Source: a virus
Reading direction: 5' to 3' (one strand)
DNA: 46,516 bases
Virus record (IMG/VR): IMGVR_UViG_3300047551_001636
Span: 1-46,516 of that record
A program made the translations under genes and the position numbers. The notes beneath the pieces are model-generated. The model was given only the letters and a program-made list of their open reading frames with translations. It was not told the origin of the DNA and did not search any database. Of this stretch, positions 30,067-38,810 are shown one piece after another. Numbering within the stretch: position 1 is the stretch's first letter; each line of letters starts with the position of its first letter.

Positions 30067-31067
30067 TTAGAGGAGAAAGAAAGGTAAGACTAACACCAGA
30101 AGCTGTTCTCAAAAAGATATCAGAGTATGATATATTCAGGTTTTACATGCCAGACAAGTCCTGGAAAATTAATCAAGCCACTCTATCACCCTTTAGACAT
30201 GAAAACAATCCTTCTTTTGTAATAGGTAACAAGAGAGGGTATTTGTCTTTTATAGACTTTGCTGACACTTCCAAACGTGGAGACTGTTTTACATTTGTCA
30301 AACTTCTCTACAATCTAAGCACAATGGATGATGTCCTGAGGATGATAGATAGAGACTTTGGTTTAGGCTTTTCTTTCAAGCAAGATGTTGGTAAATATAA
30401 AGAAATTGTCAAAGAGTATAAACAACCTGAAGATGTGGGTAAGAGATATTCTTTGATACAAGTAATCACTCGTAAGTTTACCAACGAAGAGCTTGCATAT
30501 TGGGCCCAGTATTATCAAAGTTTGGATGATTTGAGAGCTGAAAATATCTATTCTATCAAAAAACTCTATCTGAATAGGCAATTGTTTCCATTAAAGGAAA
30601 CCGAACTCAGGTTTGGTTATTTCTATGATGGTCATTGGAAGATCTATCGTCCTTATGCAGATAAGAAAAGCAAATGGCTACCTAACAATGTTCCTATTAC
30701 CACTATGGATGGAAAGCAGAACATCATAAATTGTGATGTTGCTTTCATAAATAAGAGTAAGAAGGACTACATGGTGATGAAGAAGGTGTTCCCCTGCTCT
30801 TGTGCTGTCCAGAATGAGGGCATTGGCTGTTTCTCTGATGAGAACGTAGAATTCCTGAAAGCTAATTCTGATAGACAAATACTAAGCTTTGATAGCGATG
30901 AGACAGGTGTCCAGAATTCCATACAGATTACAGAACTGTTTGATTTTGAATATACTAACGTCCCACGTAAGTATCTATCTGAAGGAATTAAAGATTGGGC
31001 AGATCTTGCAAAGAATCATGGATTGGAAACAATCGAGTCTTATTTAAAGCAAAAACAGTTGATATGA
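30063..31067 (+). CDS. dnaG: DnaG-type DNA primase
   Basis: 334 residues. The N-terminal part 'LSPFRHENNPSFVIGNKRGYL' with 'FADTSKRGDCFTFVKLLY' is a CHC2-type zinc-binding domain shape, but the usual cysteines are largely missing, so it is a zinc-less variant. The TOPRIM core shows 'DRQILSFDSDETGVQNS' (DxD) near residues 274-290. Primases make RNA primers for lagging-strand synthesis with DnaB. It is translationally coupled to both neighbours (four- and four-base overlaps). Confidence 0.8.
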   Translation: MIRGERKVRLTPEAVLKKISEYDIFRFYMPDKSWKINQATLSPFRHENNPSFVIGNKRGYLSFIDFADTSKRGDCFTFVKLLYNLSTMDDVLRMIDRDFGLGFSFKQDVGKYKEIVKEYKQPEDVGKRYSLIQVITRKFTNEELAYWAQYYQSLDDLRAENIYSIKKLYLNRQLFPLKETELRFGYFYDGHWKIYRPYADKKSKWLPNNVPITTMDGKQNIINCDVAFINKSKKDYMVMKKVFPCSCAVQNEGIGCFSDENVEFLKANSDRQILSFDSDETGVQNSIQITELFDFEYTNVPRKYLSEGIKDWADLAKNHGLETIESYLKQKQLI

Positions 31068-31249
31068 CATTAAATAGATACAAAGAGAATCTAAGAGTGG
31101 TGGATAACAAGGTTTATTCATACAACACTCACGTAGCAACAATCCATCATGATGAACACACTGTTCAAATACTTGGTTGGTGGAGCGTCACTACAAGCAA
31201 ACATATCAATTATGTTGCAAGTGTTCTGAATTATAAAACAATAAAATAA
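31064..31249 (+). CDS. 61-residue 'SYNTHVATI...TTSKHINYVA' protein
   Basis: ATG at 31064 overlaps the primase stop. The core 'VYSYNTHVATIHHDEHTVQ' and 'LGWWSVTTSKHINYVAS' matches a small beta-rich domain widespread in gut phages as I recall (SY.T.VA ... TT.KH.NYVA); function unknown. The frame upstream into the primase gene is not used. Confidence 0.72.
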   Translation: MTLNRYKENLRVVDNKVYSYNTHVATIHHDEHTVQILGWWSVTTSKHINYVASVLNYKTIK

Positions 31250-31476
31250 TGGCACAGAAACCTAAAAGCCTGAAAGACATGGTTGAAGCTATTCGTGACA
31301 ATACAGAATGGCTTGAAACAACAGAACAAGACACGGTGGAATGTATCTCTATTGAGAATCTTGAGGGTGTACTAAGTAAATATTTCAACAGACCCATTAA
31401 GATTTCAGAAGATATAGAGGAAGAACCACCTAGTAGATTTACACAATTAGAAATGTTTAAAGATGAATTGGGATAA
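31249..31476 (+). CDS. 75-residue protein with a C-terminal clamp-binding-like motif
   Basis: MAQKPKSLKDMVEAIRDNTE at the start; the C-terminus is acidic with 'RFTQLEMFKDELG'. QLEMF resembles the bacterial beta-clamp pentapeptide (QL.LF) also seen at the PolB C-terminus, suggesting a replisome-associated adaptor. Its start overlaps the previous stop (TAATG) and its end overlaps the UDG-like gene by 14 bases. Confidence 0.65.
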   Translation: MAQKPKSLKDMVEAIRDNTEWLETTEQDTVECISIENLEGVLSKYFNRPIKISEDIEEEPPSRFTQLEMFKDELG

Positions 31477-32185
31477 GTTCAGTGATAAGTTTCACGAAAG
31501 CTGGCATGAAAAAGTGAGACCTTTCATAGAGAGCGAAGAATGTGATAAGATATATGAATTCCTTAAGAAGGAAAGTAAGAGGGGCAAGAAGATTGCTCCT
31601 ATTTCGTCTAATGTATTCAGAGCATTTCAAGAGACCACATTTGACAACCTGAAAGTTGTACTGCTTGGTATGTGCCCCTATCACACAATGTCTTCCTTAG
31701 GAGAACCTGTTGCTGATGGGTTATTGATGGGATGTTCTGTTACAGGTAGATTGCAGCCTTCTCTAGAACAATTCTATGGAGCCATTGAAAGAGAGCTTTA
31801 TGATGGGCTGAATCTTCAATACATCAAAACTCCAGATGTGACCTATTTGTCAAGCCAGGGTGTACTAATGCTTAACGCAGCCCTCACTACAGAAATCAAC
31901 AAAGCTGGTTCACATATGCAGCTTTGGGAACCCTTCACACGCTATTTCTTTGAAGAAATAATAGCCACATCAGGAGTTCCCATTGTATTCTTAGGTAAAG
32001 AAGCCTCTAAATACAAGCGTTATGTAGCACCTTTCACTTGGCATTTTGAACTCAGTCATCCAGCTTCAGCAGCATATAAGAATACAGACTGGGATAGTGA
32101 AGGAGTGTTTGGAAAAGTGAATGAAATTCTTAAACAAAACAACGGATATACAATCAATTGGTTGTGTGAAGAAGCTCCGTTCTAA
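31463..32185 (+). CDS. Uracil-DNA glycosylase-like protein with altered active site
   Basis: 240 residues. Family 1 UDG layout is clear: 'VVLLGMCPYHTMSSLGEPVADGLLM' (residues about 65-89) aligns with GQDPYH...A.GL, 'GVLMLNAALTT' with the 'GVLLLN..LTV' strand, and 'ELSHPASAA' with the HPSP motif. The key change is GQDPYH to GMCPYH: the catalytic Asp (E. coli D64) is Cys71 here and Gln63 is Met. Uracil excision would normally be lost, so it may be a uracil-DNA-binding accessory factor. Position next to primase and rIIA fits replication. Confidence 0.85.
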   Translation: MNWDKFSDKFHESWHEKVRPFIESEECDKIYEFLKKESKRGKKIAPISSNVFRAFQETTFDNLKVVLLGMCPYHTMSSLGEPVADGLLMGCSVTGRLQPSLEQFYGAIERELYDGLNLQYIKTPDVTYLSSQGVLMLNAALTTEINKAGSHMQLWEPFTRYFFEEIIATSGVPIVFLGKEASKYKRYVAPFTWHFELSHPASAAYKNTDWDSEGVFGKVNEILKQNNGYTINWLCEEAPF

Positions 32186-32195
32186 AACAATTATT

Positions 32196-32585
32196 ATGGA
32201 AATAGATGGTCGTGAGTTACAATTTGGTGACTTTCTAGTAATTGCATCAGCAAATGCTCTGGACTTTGGATGGTATGCAGGGACAGGTAAAACTGGCACA
32301 TTGCAATATTATTCAGTGTGGCACCCTCGTTATGTTTATGAGCAATGGTTAGAATATAAAAGAACCGAAGCTCTTGGAAATCCTAAATACAAATTTCTTT
32401 TTGAGGAGAGTAAAGGTCAGCTTCTTGTAAAACATTTCTACAAAAGCTATATCAATACACCAGATGGATATAGAGTGTTATATGTAAAGAATCCAGACGA
32501 ATTATTTAATGATAACAGCGAAAGAAAACAAAGATACGAAGAATCCAAACAAGCATTAATTGAAGCAAAATTCCTACAACCATGA
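32196..32585 (+). CDS. 129-residue protein, unknown function
   Basis: ATG at 32196 (MEIDGRELQFGDFLVIASAN); the frame upstream to 32121 lies inside the UDG-like gene. The beginning reads as an SH3-like small barrel ('FGDFLVIAS', 'LDFGWYAGTGKTGTLQYYSV'), followed by a charged helical C-terminus. Note that 'GTGKTG' is not in a P-loop context. Overlaps the rIIA start by four bases (ATGA). Confidence 0.68.
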   Translation: MEIDGRELQFGDFLVIASANALDFGWYAGTGKTGTLQYYSVWHPRYVYEQWLEYKRTEALGNPKYKFLFEESKGQLLVKHFYKSYINTPDGYRVLYVKNPDELFNDNSERKQRYEESKQALIEAKFLQP

Positions 32586-32945
32586 TTTTAGAAAAACAAA
32601 CAGAAGCATTTGTACAACAAGAAGGTGATACCCAAGAATCAATTGGGATGTCCTTAGACTTAGATTCTGCTCAAGTTTTGATGCAGATGTTAAGTAAGAA
32701 TCTATATTCAGATCCAATAGGCTCTACTATCAGGGAGTGTGCAAGTAACGCTCTAGATAGTCACAGAAGAGCTGGTACGGACAAACCTATTGTTGTATCC
32801 TTAGGAAAGAATGATGAAAGCAACTACGAATTCTCTGTAGAAGATTTTGGTATTGGTTTAGATGCTGAAGATGTAAAGAATATTATCAGCAAGTATGGTA
32901 AGTCTACTAAACGTAACAGCACTACAGAACTTGGTATGATGGGGT
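32582..32945 (+). CDS. rIIA: RIIA-like GHKL ATPase protein, exon 1
   Basis: Residues 1-121 of a 770-residue protein made by joining 32582-32945 with 33311-35259. GHKL ATPase motifs: N box 'TIRECASNALDSHRRAG' (catalytic E and Mg-binding N) and G1 box 'FSVEDFGIGLDAEDV' (D.G.G), then 'SKYGKSTKRNST'. Exon 1 stops at ELGMMG; splicing gives ELGMMGLGFKAPLAYS, the ATP-lid G2 motif. T4 RIIA (725 residues) protects against superinfecting or resident phages and affects the membrane and replication; the exact role here is inferred. Confidence 0.85.
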
Positions 32946-33310
32946 TAATTTGACTAGGTTATTTGGCACAATTTTTATTGTGGCAAAAGATTTTCAGTCC
33001 CAGCCCCATGTAAAAAACAGGGTGAATTGCTGGAAACTCCTGCAGTGAAGCAGGACAATCAGCAGCCAAGCTTGGATAGTAATATCCTTGAAGGTTCAAC
33101 GACTAACAACCGAGTCCTACCAAGTAAAGTTGAGGACAGTAATGTTGACACGAGTGCCCTGCAACAGACAGTAAATATTAAGTCCAGAGGACTTACCATC
33201 TATCCTGGTGGTATAGTTTCTGGAGGACTTAAGTCTGTTGATGATATAGTCTGAGCTACATGGTAACATGTAGAATTTAGGGATAAAGAGCCCTAAAGAT
33301 AACAGAATCG
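32946..33310 (+). mobile_element. Small ORF-less group I intron in rIIA
   Basis: 365 nt. P1: exon ATGGGGT (32939-32945) pairs with intron GCCCCAT (from about 33002) with U-G at the splice site. P10: exon 2 TGGGATT (from 33311) pairs with the bases just 5' of the guide (AGTCCCA). The final intron base is G (33310). Core motifs 'AATCAGCAGCC', 'GGTTCAACGACTA' and 'GATATAGTC' match the RNR intron closely. The only frame inside (33027-33254) is low-complexity core sequence and no endonuclease is present, so mobility would need help in trans. Confidence 0.88.
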
Positions 33311-35259
33311 TGGGATTCAAAGCTCCTTTAGCATATTCATCAAGCTTCTATTTTATATGTCGTAAGGATGGTATGGAACGTAAATACATGATGTATGAAG
33401 GAGAAGAAGTGAATACAATTGACCTTCTTTATGAAGCTCCTACAGATCAGCCTAATGGTGTAAAGGTGATTGTTCCTATCAATTATTATGATCGTTACGC
33501 ATTTGAGAGTAAGATTAAAGAGCAACTTGCTTATTTTGAGAAGGTGTTCTTTAATGTAGATGGTATTAGTAATGATTTTATAATTGTTCGCAGTGAACAT
33601 TTCCAGTTCTCTGAACTAGGAAGAGATTCGTACATGCACATCTGTCTGGACAATGTTTACTATCCACTTGATTTCTCAAAACTGGAAATTCCAAGGATTA
33701 ACATTCCAGTTGGTTTGAGATTTAGCCTCACCGATGGTATCTATCCAACTCCTAACCGAGAGTCTATTAGATATACACAGGAAGCTAAGGAAGTGATTCT
33801 CAACAAGATACGTGAAGTGGCTAACTACTTTGTTCAGAAGTATAATGAAACTGTAGAAGATACAGCTGATTTGAAAACAGTCATTGAACACTATACCTCT
33901 AAGCGTAGAAATGTGCCACTTTCTATCAAAGGGAATGTAGATGTTAACCAACTTTTTGAATTTGCTACAATTCAAGAGAAAAATCCTACAGTTAAGGATG
34001 TTAATTTGTTGGATGTACAGCGCTTGATTAGAATTCAGGAGTATATTCTTGGTGAATATAAACTTAAGTTTCTTGTAAATAACAAATCTATTAGAGATGG
34101 TAAGCGCTACTACTGGTATTTATCACACTTAAATCGTATTCCAGAGACAGTGTACATTTATTCTGGAGATAAGCTACCTGGCATTAAGAAGGACTACATT
34201 AAGTATATTCATACAGGAAAAGACGCTATTGTTTTAAAAAAGACAAAACCATTTCCTTTATTTGGTCAATATCATAGAGGTAACTATGATAATTATTGTA
34301 GACTTCTTGAGCTTAAGCAGTTTCCTAAAACTCAATGGAGACAACGTATCCAAGAATTCCAATCAATCATCAACTCTTACGCAGCAACGTTTATTAATCT
34401 GGATGAGATGGTAGTTCCTCAGGATTTCATTGAGATGAAGAAGAAATCTAAGCCTGTAAGTACATTAACGACAGTTGTTAAGACAAAGAGAGTGAAACTC
34501 CAAGGTGAACTCATTTGTAAAGAAGCAACTAATCTGGAAAGATGGGTAGATGGAAAAACCTGTAAGTGGGTTAGCAAAACCTATGACATGGCTAATTTCC
34601 ATAAGAACGCATTCCTGATGGTGTATGGTAAACATGAAGATGCTGCAGAGATGGATAAGTGGTACAAGTATATCAAGCACAGAAAGATGAAGCTTGTAAC
34701 ATTTAGCGAAAGAGAGCTCAAGCTTGTAAAAGGACTAGATTTACATAACTTAATTTCATTTAGTGACTTTATGAAAGGAGATAATAAACCGTTCCAAAGA
34801 ATAGCAACGGCATGTTTGATTGATCAGCTTAGAGATAAATATCCTCATGTATTTAGTGAATACATGGCTATTAATGATATTTCTGAAGATTTGTATAAGA
34901 GAATTTCAAATCTAAGAATCTATCTTAATAAAAACTTTGAAGATGTTAGCAATGTTGTAAGAGACATTATTGTTGAACATGCAAAAGAGATTAATAAGTT
35001 TGATCCAACAATCTATGATGATATCAAGGCTGTCGAAGAGGTTTGTGAAAAGCTTCCTTTCTTAAATGTAATGTTTGATGTTATGCCTTCATACAACCCT
35101 ACTAAAAGGGAAATGCTTATGAAGAGCCTGATAGACCTACTCAAATACCACAAGCATAGAGTGAATTGGAAACATTACAAAATTACATTGAATGAAGACG
35201 CTCCTTTAGAAGATGAACTTTCAGAAGAAACTGTAGAAACATTAATTGAACAAAATTAA
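33311..35259 (+). CDS. rIIA: RIIA-like protein, exon 2
   Basis: Residues 122-770 of the spliced protein, opening with GFKAPLAYSSSFYFICRKDG, the conserved ATP-lid/transducer region of GHKL proteins. The rest is a long alpha/beta region without further enzyme motifs and ends in an acidic tail (EDELSEETVETLIEQN). A rIIB homologue follows, as in T4, which supports the assignment. A start inside the track-like frame is not needed because exon 2 is joined by splicing. Confidence 0.83.
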
Positions 35260-35267
35260 GTAACTTA

Positions 35268-35296
35268 GGAGGGGAGAAATCCCCTCCAAATTTTTA
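35268..35296 (+). terminator. Intrinsic terminator after rIIA
   Basis: GGAGGGG (35268-35274), 6-nt loop, CCCCTCC (35281-35287), then AAATTTTTAAA. Either a terminator or an attenuator ahead of rIIB. Confidence 0.82.
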
Positions 35297-35307
35297 AACC
35301 CAATCAT

Positions 35308-36678
35308 ATGAGTATTTTTAGTTTGAACTGGTTCAAGTCAAAAAAGCAAAGAGAAATTGATGAACTCAAACACAGAATTGAAATCGAGAAGCTAGAAAAC
35401 AAGCTTCGTGAAACAATTGTTGAAGAAAAGCCTTACAAAAAGGTAAAATTAGTGAACAATGTGCTCACCGTAGTGATGCATGATGGTTCTATTCTTACAA
35501 AAACTAAAGCCACTCCTGAAGACTTCAAAGCAGTGAGAGAAGCTGTTACAGAAATGGCTGTACTAAATGCCATGATTTCTCCTGAGGTATTACAAGAAAA
35601 GCAAAAAGTTGAAGCAGAAATCAAAAGAGTGAAAGCTCTTACAGAAGGTGTTGAAGTGTTGAAAAACCTTAATGACTTTGATGTTCAAGAGAATGTTGTT
35701 TATTTGAAAGGTATCAATCGCACTCTTCCACAAATCCTTGTTGAGGAATTTATTCAGATTGTTCAAGAGGTTAAGACAAACTCTACTGGAAATCTTGAAC
35801 AAGACCTTGCAGAACATGAAAAATATCAGTCTCTGAGAAGATTCTTCATGTGGTGCTGCTTGAATCCAAGAGCTGAAGTGGCTGATGAACTGTATCGCTT
35901 TCTGAAGGAAAACAGTTTCCGTATTACCAAACAAGGGTTCTTTGTTGCCCTGAGGAATGTTGTTACCCTTCGTAAGGATAATGAGCTCATCCAGTTTGTA
36001 AGTAATTCTTACAATAAAATCAAGGCTGTTTGGAAGAAGAATCCAGCAGTATTTGAGGTGTATAATAGACTGGGTGAATACAAACTTATCAATACAGAGA
36101 AACATGTTGGTCCTTTGGAAAATGAACATTGGACTCACGTAGGTAATCTTAAAGAGCTGTATCTAGAACTACCAAACATGGCAGAGAACCGTTTTACAGA
36201 CGATTGGACAAAAACATTTGACATTCGTGTAGGTAAGGTGGTAAATATGCCTATGGAACAATGTAACTGGAGCACACAAGATTGTGCTGCAGCAGGTTTG
36301 CACTTCACAGCAGATCAAATTCACTATGTAGGATGTGGTGACCAGTCTGTACTGGTGTTAATCAATCCTATGAAGGTGGTTGGTATTGGTCAGCATAAAG
36401 GTAGATGTTATGAGTATTTACCAATTATGACTGTTCCTCGTGAAGAAGCAACGCAAATTCTTCATGATTTGGACTTTGATACACTTGAGCTGGATGAAGA
36501 TTATGCTGTTCGTGAACTGGAAAACCTAGCTGAAAAGGTTAAAGAAGGTTTTGCTGAAGAAGCTAAGAAGCATGCATTCAACATTCCTCAGATTTCTACA
36601 ACAGAAATCTACAAAATTGTATTCAGTTTGGAGGAGATGAAAGCTAGTATTGATGAGCGAGTTGTTTCTTTAGATTAA
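35308..36678 (+). CDS. rIIB: RIIB-like protein
   Basis: 456 residues. It has an N-terminal charged coiled coil ('KKQREIDELKHRIEIEKLEN', residues about 11-32), then 'KVKLVNNVLTVVMHDGSILT' and 'DFKAVREAVTE', matching the RIIB opening domain. The C-terminal half contains 'WSTQDCAAAGLHFTADQIHY' and 'GDQSVLVLINPMKVVGIG', a domain that I recognise from RIIB homologues in several phage groups. T4 RIIB (312 residues) acts with RIIA in rapid-lysis/exclusion phenotypes; this version is longer. It directly follows rIIA. Confidence 0.8.
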   Translation: MSIFSLNWFKSKKQREIDELKHRIEIEKLENKLRETIVEEKPYKKVKLVNNVLTVVMHDGSILTKTKATPEDFKAVREAVTEMAVLNAMISPEVLQEKQKVEAEIKRVKALTEGVEVLKNLNDFDVQENVVYLKGINRTLPQILVEEFIQIVQEVKTNSTGNLEQDLAEHEKYQSLRRFFMWCCLNPRAEVADELYRFLKENSFRITKQGFFVALRNVVTLRKDNELIQFVSNSYNKIKAVWKKNPAVFEVYNRLGEYKLINTEKHVGPLENEHWTHVGNLKELYLELPNMAENRFTDDWTKTFDIRVGKVVNMPMEQCNWSTQDCAAAGLHFTADQIHYVGCGDQSVLVLINPMKVVGIGQHKGRCYEYLPIMTVPREEATQILHDLDFDTLELDEDYAVRELENLAEKVKEGFAEEAKKHAFNIPQISTTEIYKIVFSLEEMKASIDERVVSLD

Positions 36679-36684
36679 TAAACA

Positions 36685-36721
36685 TTGGGCTGTCGTAAAT
36701 ATTTACTAAATTTGCGACAGC
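36685..36721 (+). promoter_or_regulatory. Composite hairpin-promoter between rIIB and an HNH gene
   Basis: Promoter: TTGG (36685-36688), 18-bp spacer, TAAATTTG (36707-36714). The hairpin GCTGTCG (36689-36695) / CGACAGC (36715-36721) encloses the spacer, and the -7 box fills the 3' end of its loop. The upstream RNA would fold there, as for a terminator, while the DNA serves as promoter for the next gene at 36737. Confidence 0.75.
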
Positions 36722-36736
36722 TCATTTTATAAACCT

Positions 36737-37153
36737 ATGGCAACAAAAAAGAAACGTACAGCTAGAAAACCTAAAGAACCTAGAGTGGTAAGAACCAGAA
36801 ACGCTGGTACTATGACAGAATCAGCATTCTGGTCTTTTATTCGTAGTGCACTTAGAAACAAGTCTATGTGGTGGAAACCTATATTACAATGCAAGTTGAG
36901 TGCTAAAAGAATCTACAAAGGTCCTAATAAGAGGCAAAAGTTTGAATATCAATGCAATAAGTGTAAAAATTGGTTTCCAGAAAAGAAGGTTCAGGTAGAT
37001 CATATTATTCCAGCAGGTTCTCTTAATTGTGCAGCAGACCTTCCAGGATTTGTAGAAAGACTCTTTTGTGAAAAAGAGCATTTACAAGTGCTTTGTACTC
37101 ATTGTCATGACATTAAGAGCAAAGAAGATAAGCTAAAATTAATAAAGAATTAA
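36737..37153 (+). CDS. HNH endonuclease (free-standing)
   Basis: 138 residues, Lys/Arg-rich N-terminus. Zinc-binding pair 'CNKCKNWF' and 'CTHC' plus the HNH core 'KVQVDHIIPAG' (DH) and 'HLQVLCTHCHDIKSKED' (N replaced by H in the last motif region). It resembles small phage HNH nucleases of the homing type that sit between structural or replication genes. It is not in an intron and has its own promoter. Confidence 0.88.
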   Translation: MATKKKRTARKPKEPRVVRTRNAGTMTESAFWSFIRSALRNKSMWWKPILQCKLSAKRIYKGPNKRQKFEYQCNKCKNWFPEKKVQVDHIIPAGSLNCAADLPGFVERLFCEKEHLQVLCTHCHDIKSKEDKLKLIKN

Positions 37154-37185
37154 TTTGTTATATATGTAATAATCCTATAACTTTG
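37154..37185 (+). promoter_or_regulatory. Promoter of the free-standing GIY-YIG gene
   Basis: TTTG (37154-37157), 20-bp spacer, TAACTTTG (37178-37185); the ATG at 37202 is 16 bp downstream. Good consensus match. Confidence 0.75.
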
Positions 37186-37201
37186 TACAAAACATAAAGT
37201 T

Positions 37202-38101
37202 ATGGGATATTATATATATCAGCATGTAAGACTTGATAGTAATGAGATTTTTTACATCGGTAAAGGAACTAAAAAGCGCAAAGGAAATGTGTATTTTAGA
37301 GCTTTTACTAAAAATTCTAGAAACCAGTATTGGAAAAACATTACGCAAACAACTTCTTACAAAGTAGAAATTCTAGAAGAGTATGAGTCAGAACAAGACT
37401 GTCTAAAAAGAGAGACAGAATTGATCAGACAACATGGTTATTCTTGGAATGGAACTGGTACTTTGTGTAACATGATTGAAGATACTGACCAAATTAGAAA
37501 GTTAGCTAGAATCCAGTCAAAGAAGAAAAACTCTAAGGAGGTTCATCAGTATGATTTGAACGGCAACTATATAAAATCTTTTCCAAGCATTAAAGATGCT
37601 AAGAAATATTATCCTTGTGATATATATAATGCTGCTTCTGGAAGATCAATAACTGCTGGTGGATTCCAATGGAGAACTATTAAGTATGATAAGTTATCAC
37701 CACACAATGAAACACTGAATGAAATAGAAAAAAGTAAGGTGGTATATCAGTATGATATAGACAACAATCTTATAAAAGAATGGAAAGGTACAAAAGAACC
37801 CTCTTTAAAACTAAATATAAATAGAGGAGCTATTAGAAATTGTTTGTCTAACTTAGCAAAAACTGCTGGTGGCTTTAAATGGTCTTATTCTAAGCTTTTA
37901 AAAGATGACAGTATAAAGCGATATGGAGTGTACAAAGAAGATCAGTTAATCTTCTCTAATAACAATTTAAAAAACTGTGCAGAATACTTAAACTTAAATC
38001 CTTATTCTGTTTCTGTCTTCTTAAATAGACAAAAACCTTATAAAGGGTATATATTTAAGTGTCACGATGAAAAAACTAAATCTGAAAAACATGGAAAATA
38101 A
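37202..38101 (+). CDS. GIY-YIG endonuclease with NUMOD1 repeats (free-standing)
   Basis: 299 residues. N-terminal nuclease: 'YYIYQHVRLDSNEIFYIGKG' (GIY variant YIY and YIG), Arg in 'KRKGNVYFRAF', Glu in 'CLKRETELIRQHG'. Three NUMOD1-type modules follow: 'YDLNGNYIKSFPSIKDAKKY', 'YDIDNNLIKEWKGTKEPSLKL' region, and 'KEDQLIFSNNNLKNCAEYL', each ending near a 'GGF.W'-like strand. The layout is of a homing endonuclease. It overlaps the next gene by 11 bases and has its own promoter. Confidence 0.88.
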   Translation: MGYYIYQHVRLDSNEIFYIGKGTKKRKGNVYFRAFTKNSRNQYWKNITQTTSYKVEILEEYESEQDCLKRETELIRQHGYSWNGTGTLCNMIEDTDQIRKLARIQSKKKNSKEVHQYDLNGNYIKSFPSIKDAKKYYPCDIYNAASGRSITAGGFQWRTIKYDKLSPHNETLNEIEKSKVVYQYDIDNNLIKEWKGTKEPSLKLNINRGAIRNCLSNLAKTAGGFKWSYSKLLKDDSIKRYGVYKEDQLIFSNNNLKNCAEYLNLNPYSVSVFLNRQKPYKGYIFKCHDEKTKSEKHGK

Positions 38102-38318
38102 ACCAATAATGAGTGCCAGTGAATGGTTGCTCGAACATTATCCACACGGTCCTATAGACGATGCTGAATATAGAATAGCAATGGAAAGGTATGCTAATTA
38201 CAGAACAAGAGAGTTGGAAAGTAAGATACTTGATTTTAGAACAAAAATGTCTTTATATACATTTCTTACAATAAAAGAAAAGTATGATGAACATTTTCAA
38301 ATACAAGTAATAAGATGA
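38091..38318 (+). CDS. 75-residue protein with 'ASEWLLEHYPHGPID' start
   Basis: ATG at 38091 (MENKPIMSASEWLLEHYPH), overlapping the GIY-YIG gene end by 11 bases; the frame further upstream is inside that gene. The N-terminus resembles the 77-residue product at 24964. The rest is helical and basic. Function unknown. Confidence 0.65.
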   Translation: MENKPIMSASEWLLEHYPHGPIDDAEYRIAMERYANYRTRELESKILDFRTKMSLYTFLTIKEKYDEHFQIQVIR

Positions 38319-38398
38319 TTATGAACACATTAACTTTTAATGGAAGAGTGTATGAATTGATTGAAGTGGATATTCCAGCTTTCCAATTTATTGTATAA
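38315..38398 (+). CDS. 27-residue peptide, tentative
   Basis: MIMNTLTFNGRVYELIEVDI and a short hydrophobic end. The ATG overlaps the previous stop (ATGA), which supports translation, and the composition is beta-prone and protein-like. No relatives are known to me, so the call is tentative. Confidence 0.4.
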   Translation: MIMNTLTFNGRVYELIEVDIPAFQFIV

Positions 38399-38444
38399 GA
38401 ATAAAAGATAAGTTTTATGGACTTAAATTTAAGGAGGATGTCAA

Positions 38445-38807
38445 ATGACAAACTTATATGGTAATATCGAATTGATCTTCAATGGAGAGAAGATTGATTA
38501 TGTACTATCCGTAGGGATAGATTTAGAAAGAGAAGGTCATCCAAGATATATGCCTTCTTTAGCATTTTATAAAAACTATGGACTAACTCATGAGCAGAAG
38601 CAGATAGAAGTTTGGGACTCCGAAGATTATCTAATCAACAAGCTGTATAAAGGTGTGTTGGTTCCTTGGCAAAACAATGAGATTAAAGACAAAGAGTGTC
38701 TGGTTGAATTAGTGAAAGATATAGAGGGTATATCTCTATCTGATTTTGATGGTTTGAAAAGACTATTTGAAATCTCTTTTACTATGAACTTTTTTAATAA
38801 TGTGTAA
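38445..38807 (+). CDS. 120-residue protein with a strong Shine-Dalgarno site
   Basis: MTNLYGNIELIFNGEKIDYV at the start; mixed alpha/beta ('KLYKGVLVPWQNNEIKD', 'GISLSDFDGLKRLFEI'). The ATG at 38445 follows AAGGAGG (38431-38437) with 7-bp spacing, a textbook Shine-Dalgarno that is otherwise absent in this window, which suggests a recent arrival or unusually efficient translation. Function unknown. Confidence 0.68.
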   Translation: MTNLYGNIELIFNGEKIDYVLSVGIDLEREGHPRYMPSLAFYKNYGLTHEQKQIEVWDSEDYLINKLYKGVLVPWQNNEIKDKECLVELVKDIEGISLSDFDGLKRLFEISFTMNFFNNV

Positions 38808-38810
38808 CTT

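Noticed and set aside
33027-33254. 75-codon frame inside the rIIA intron
   Set aside because: It runs through the conserved group I core (P4-P7), so its sequence is explained by RNA structure; no endonuclease motif.
35590-36138. 182-codon minus-strand frame
   Set aside because: Antisense to rIIB; Phe/Leu-rich composition typical of a shadow frame.
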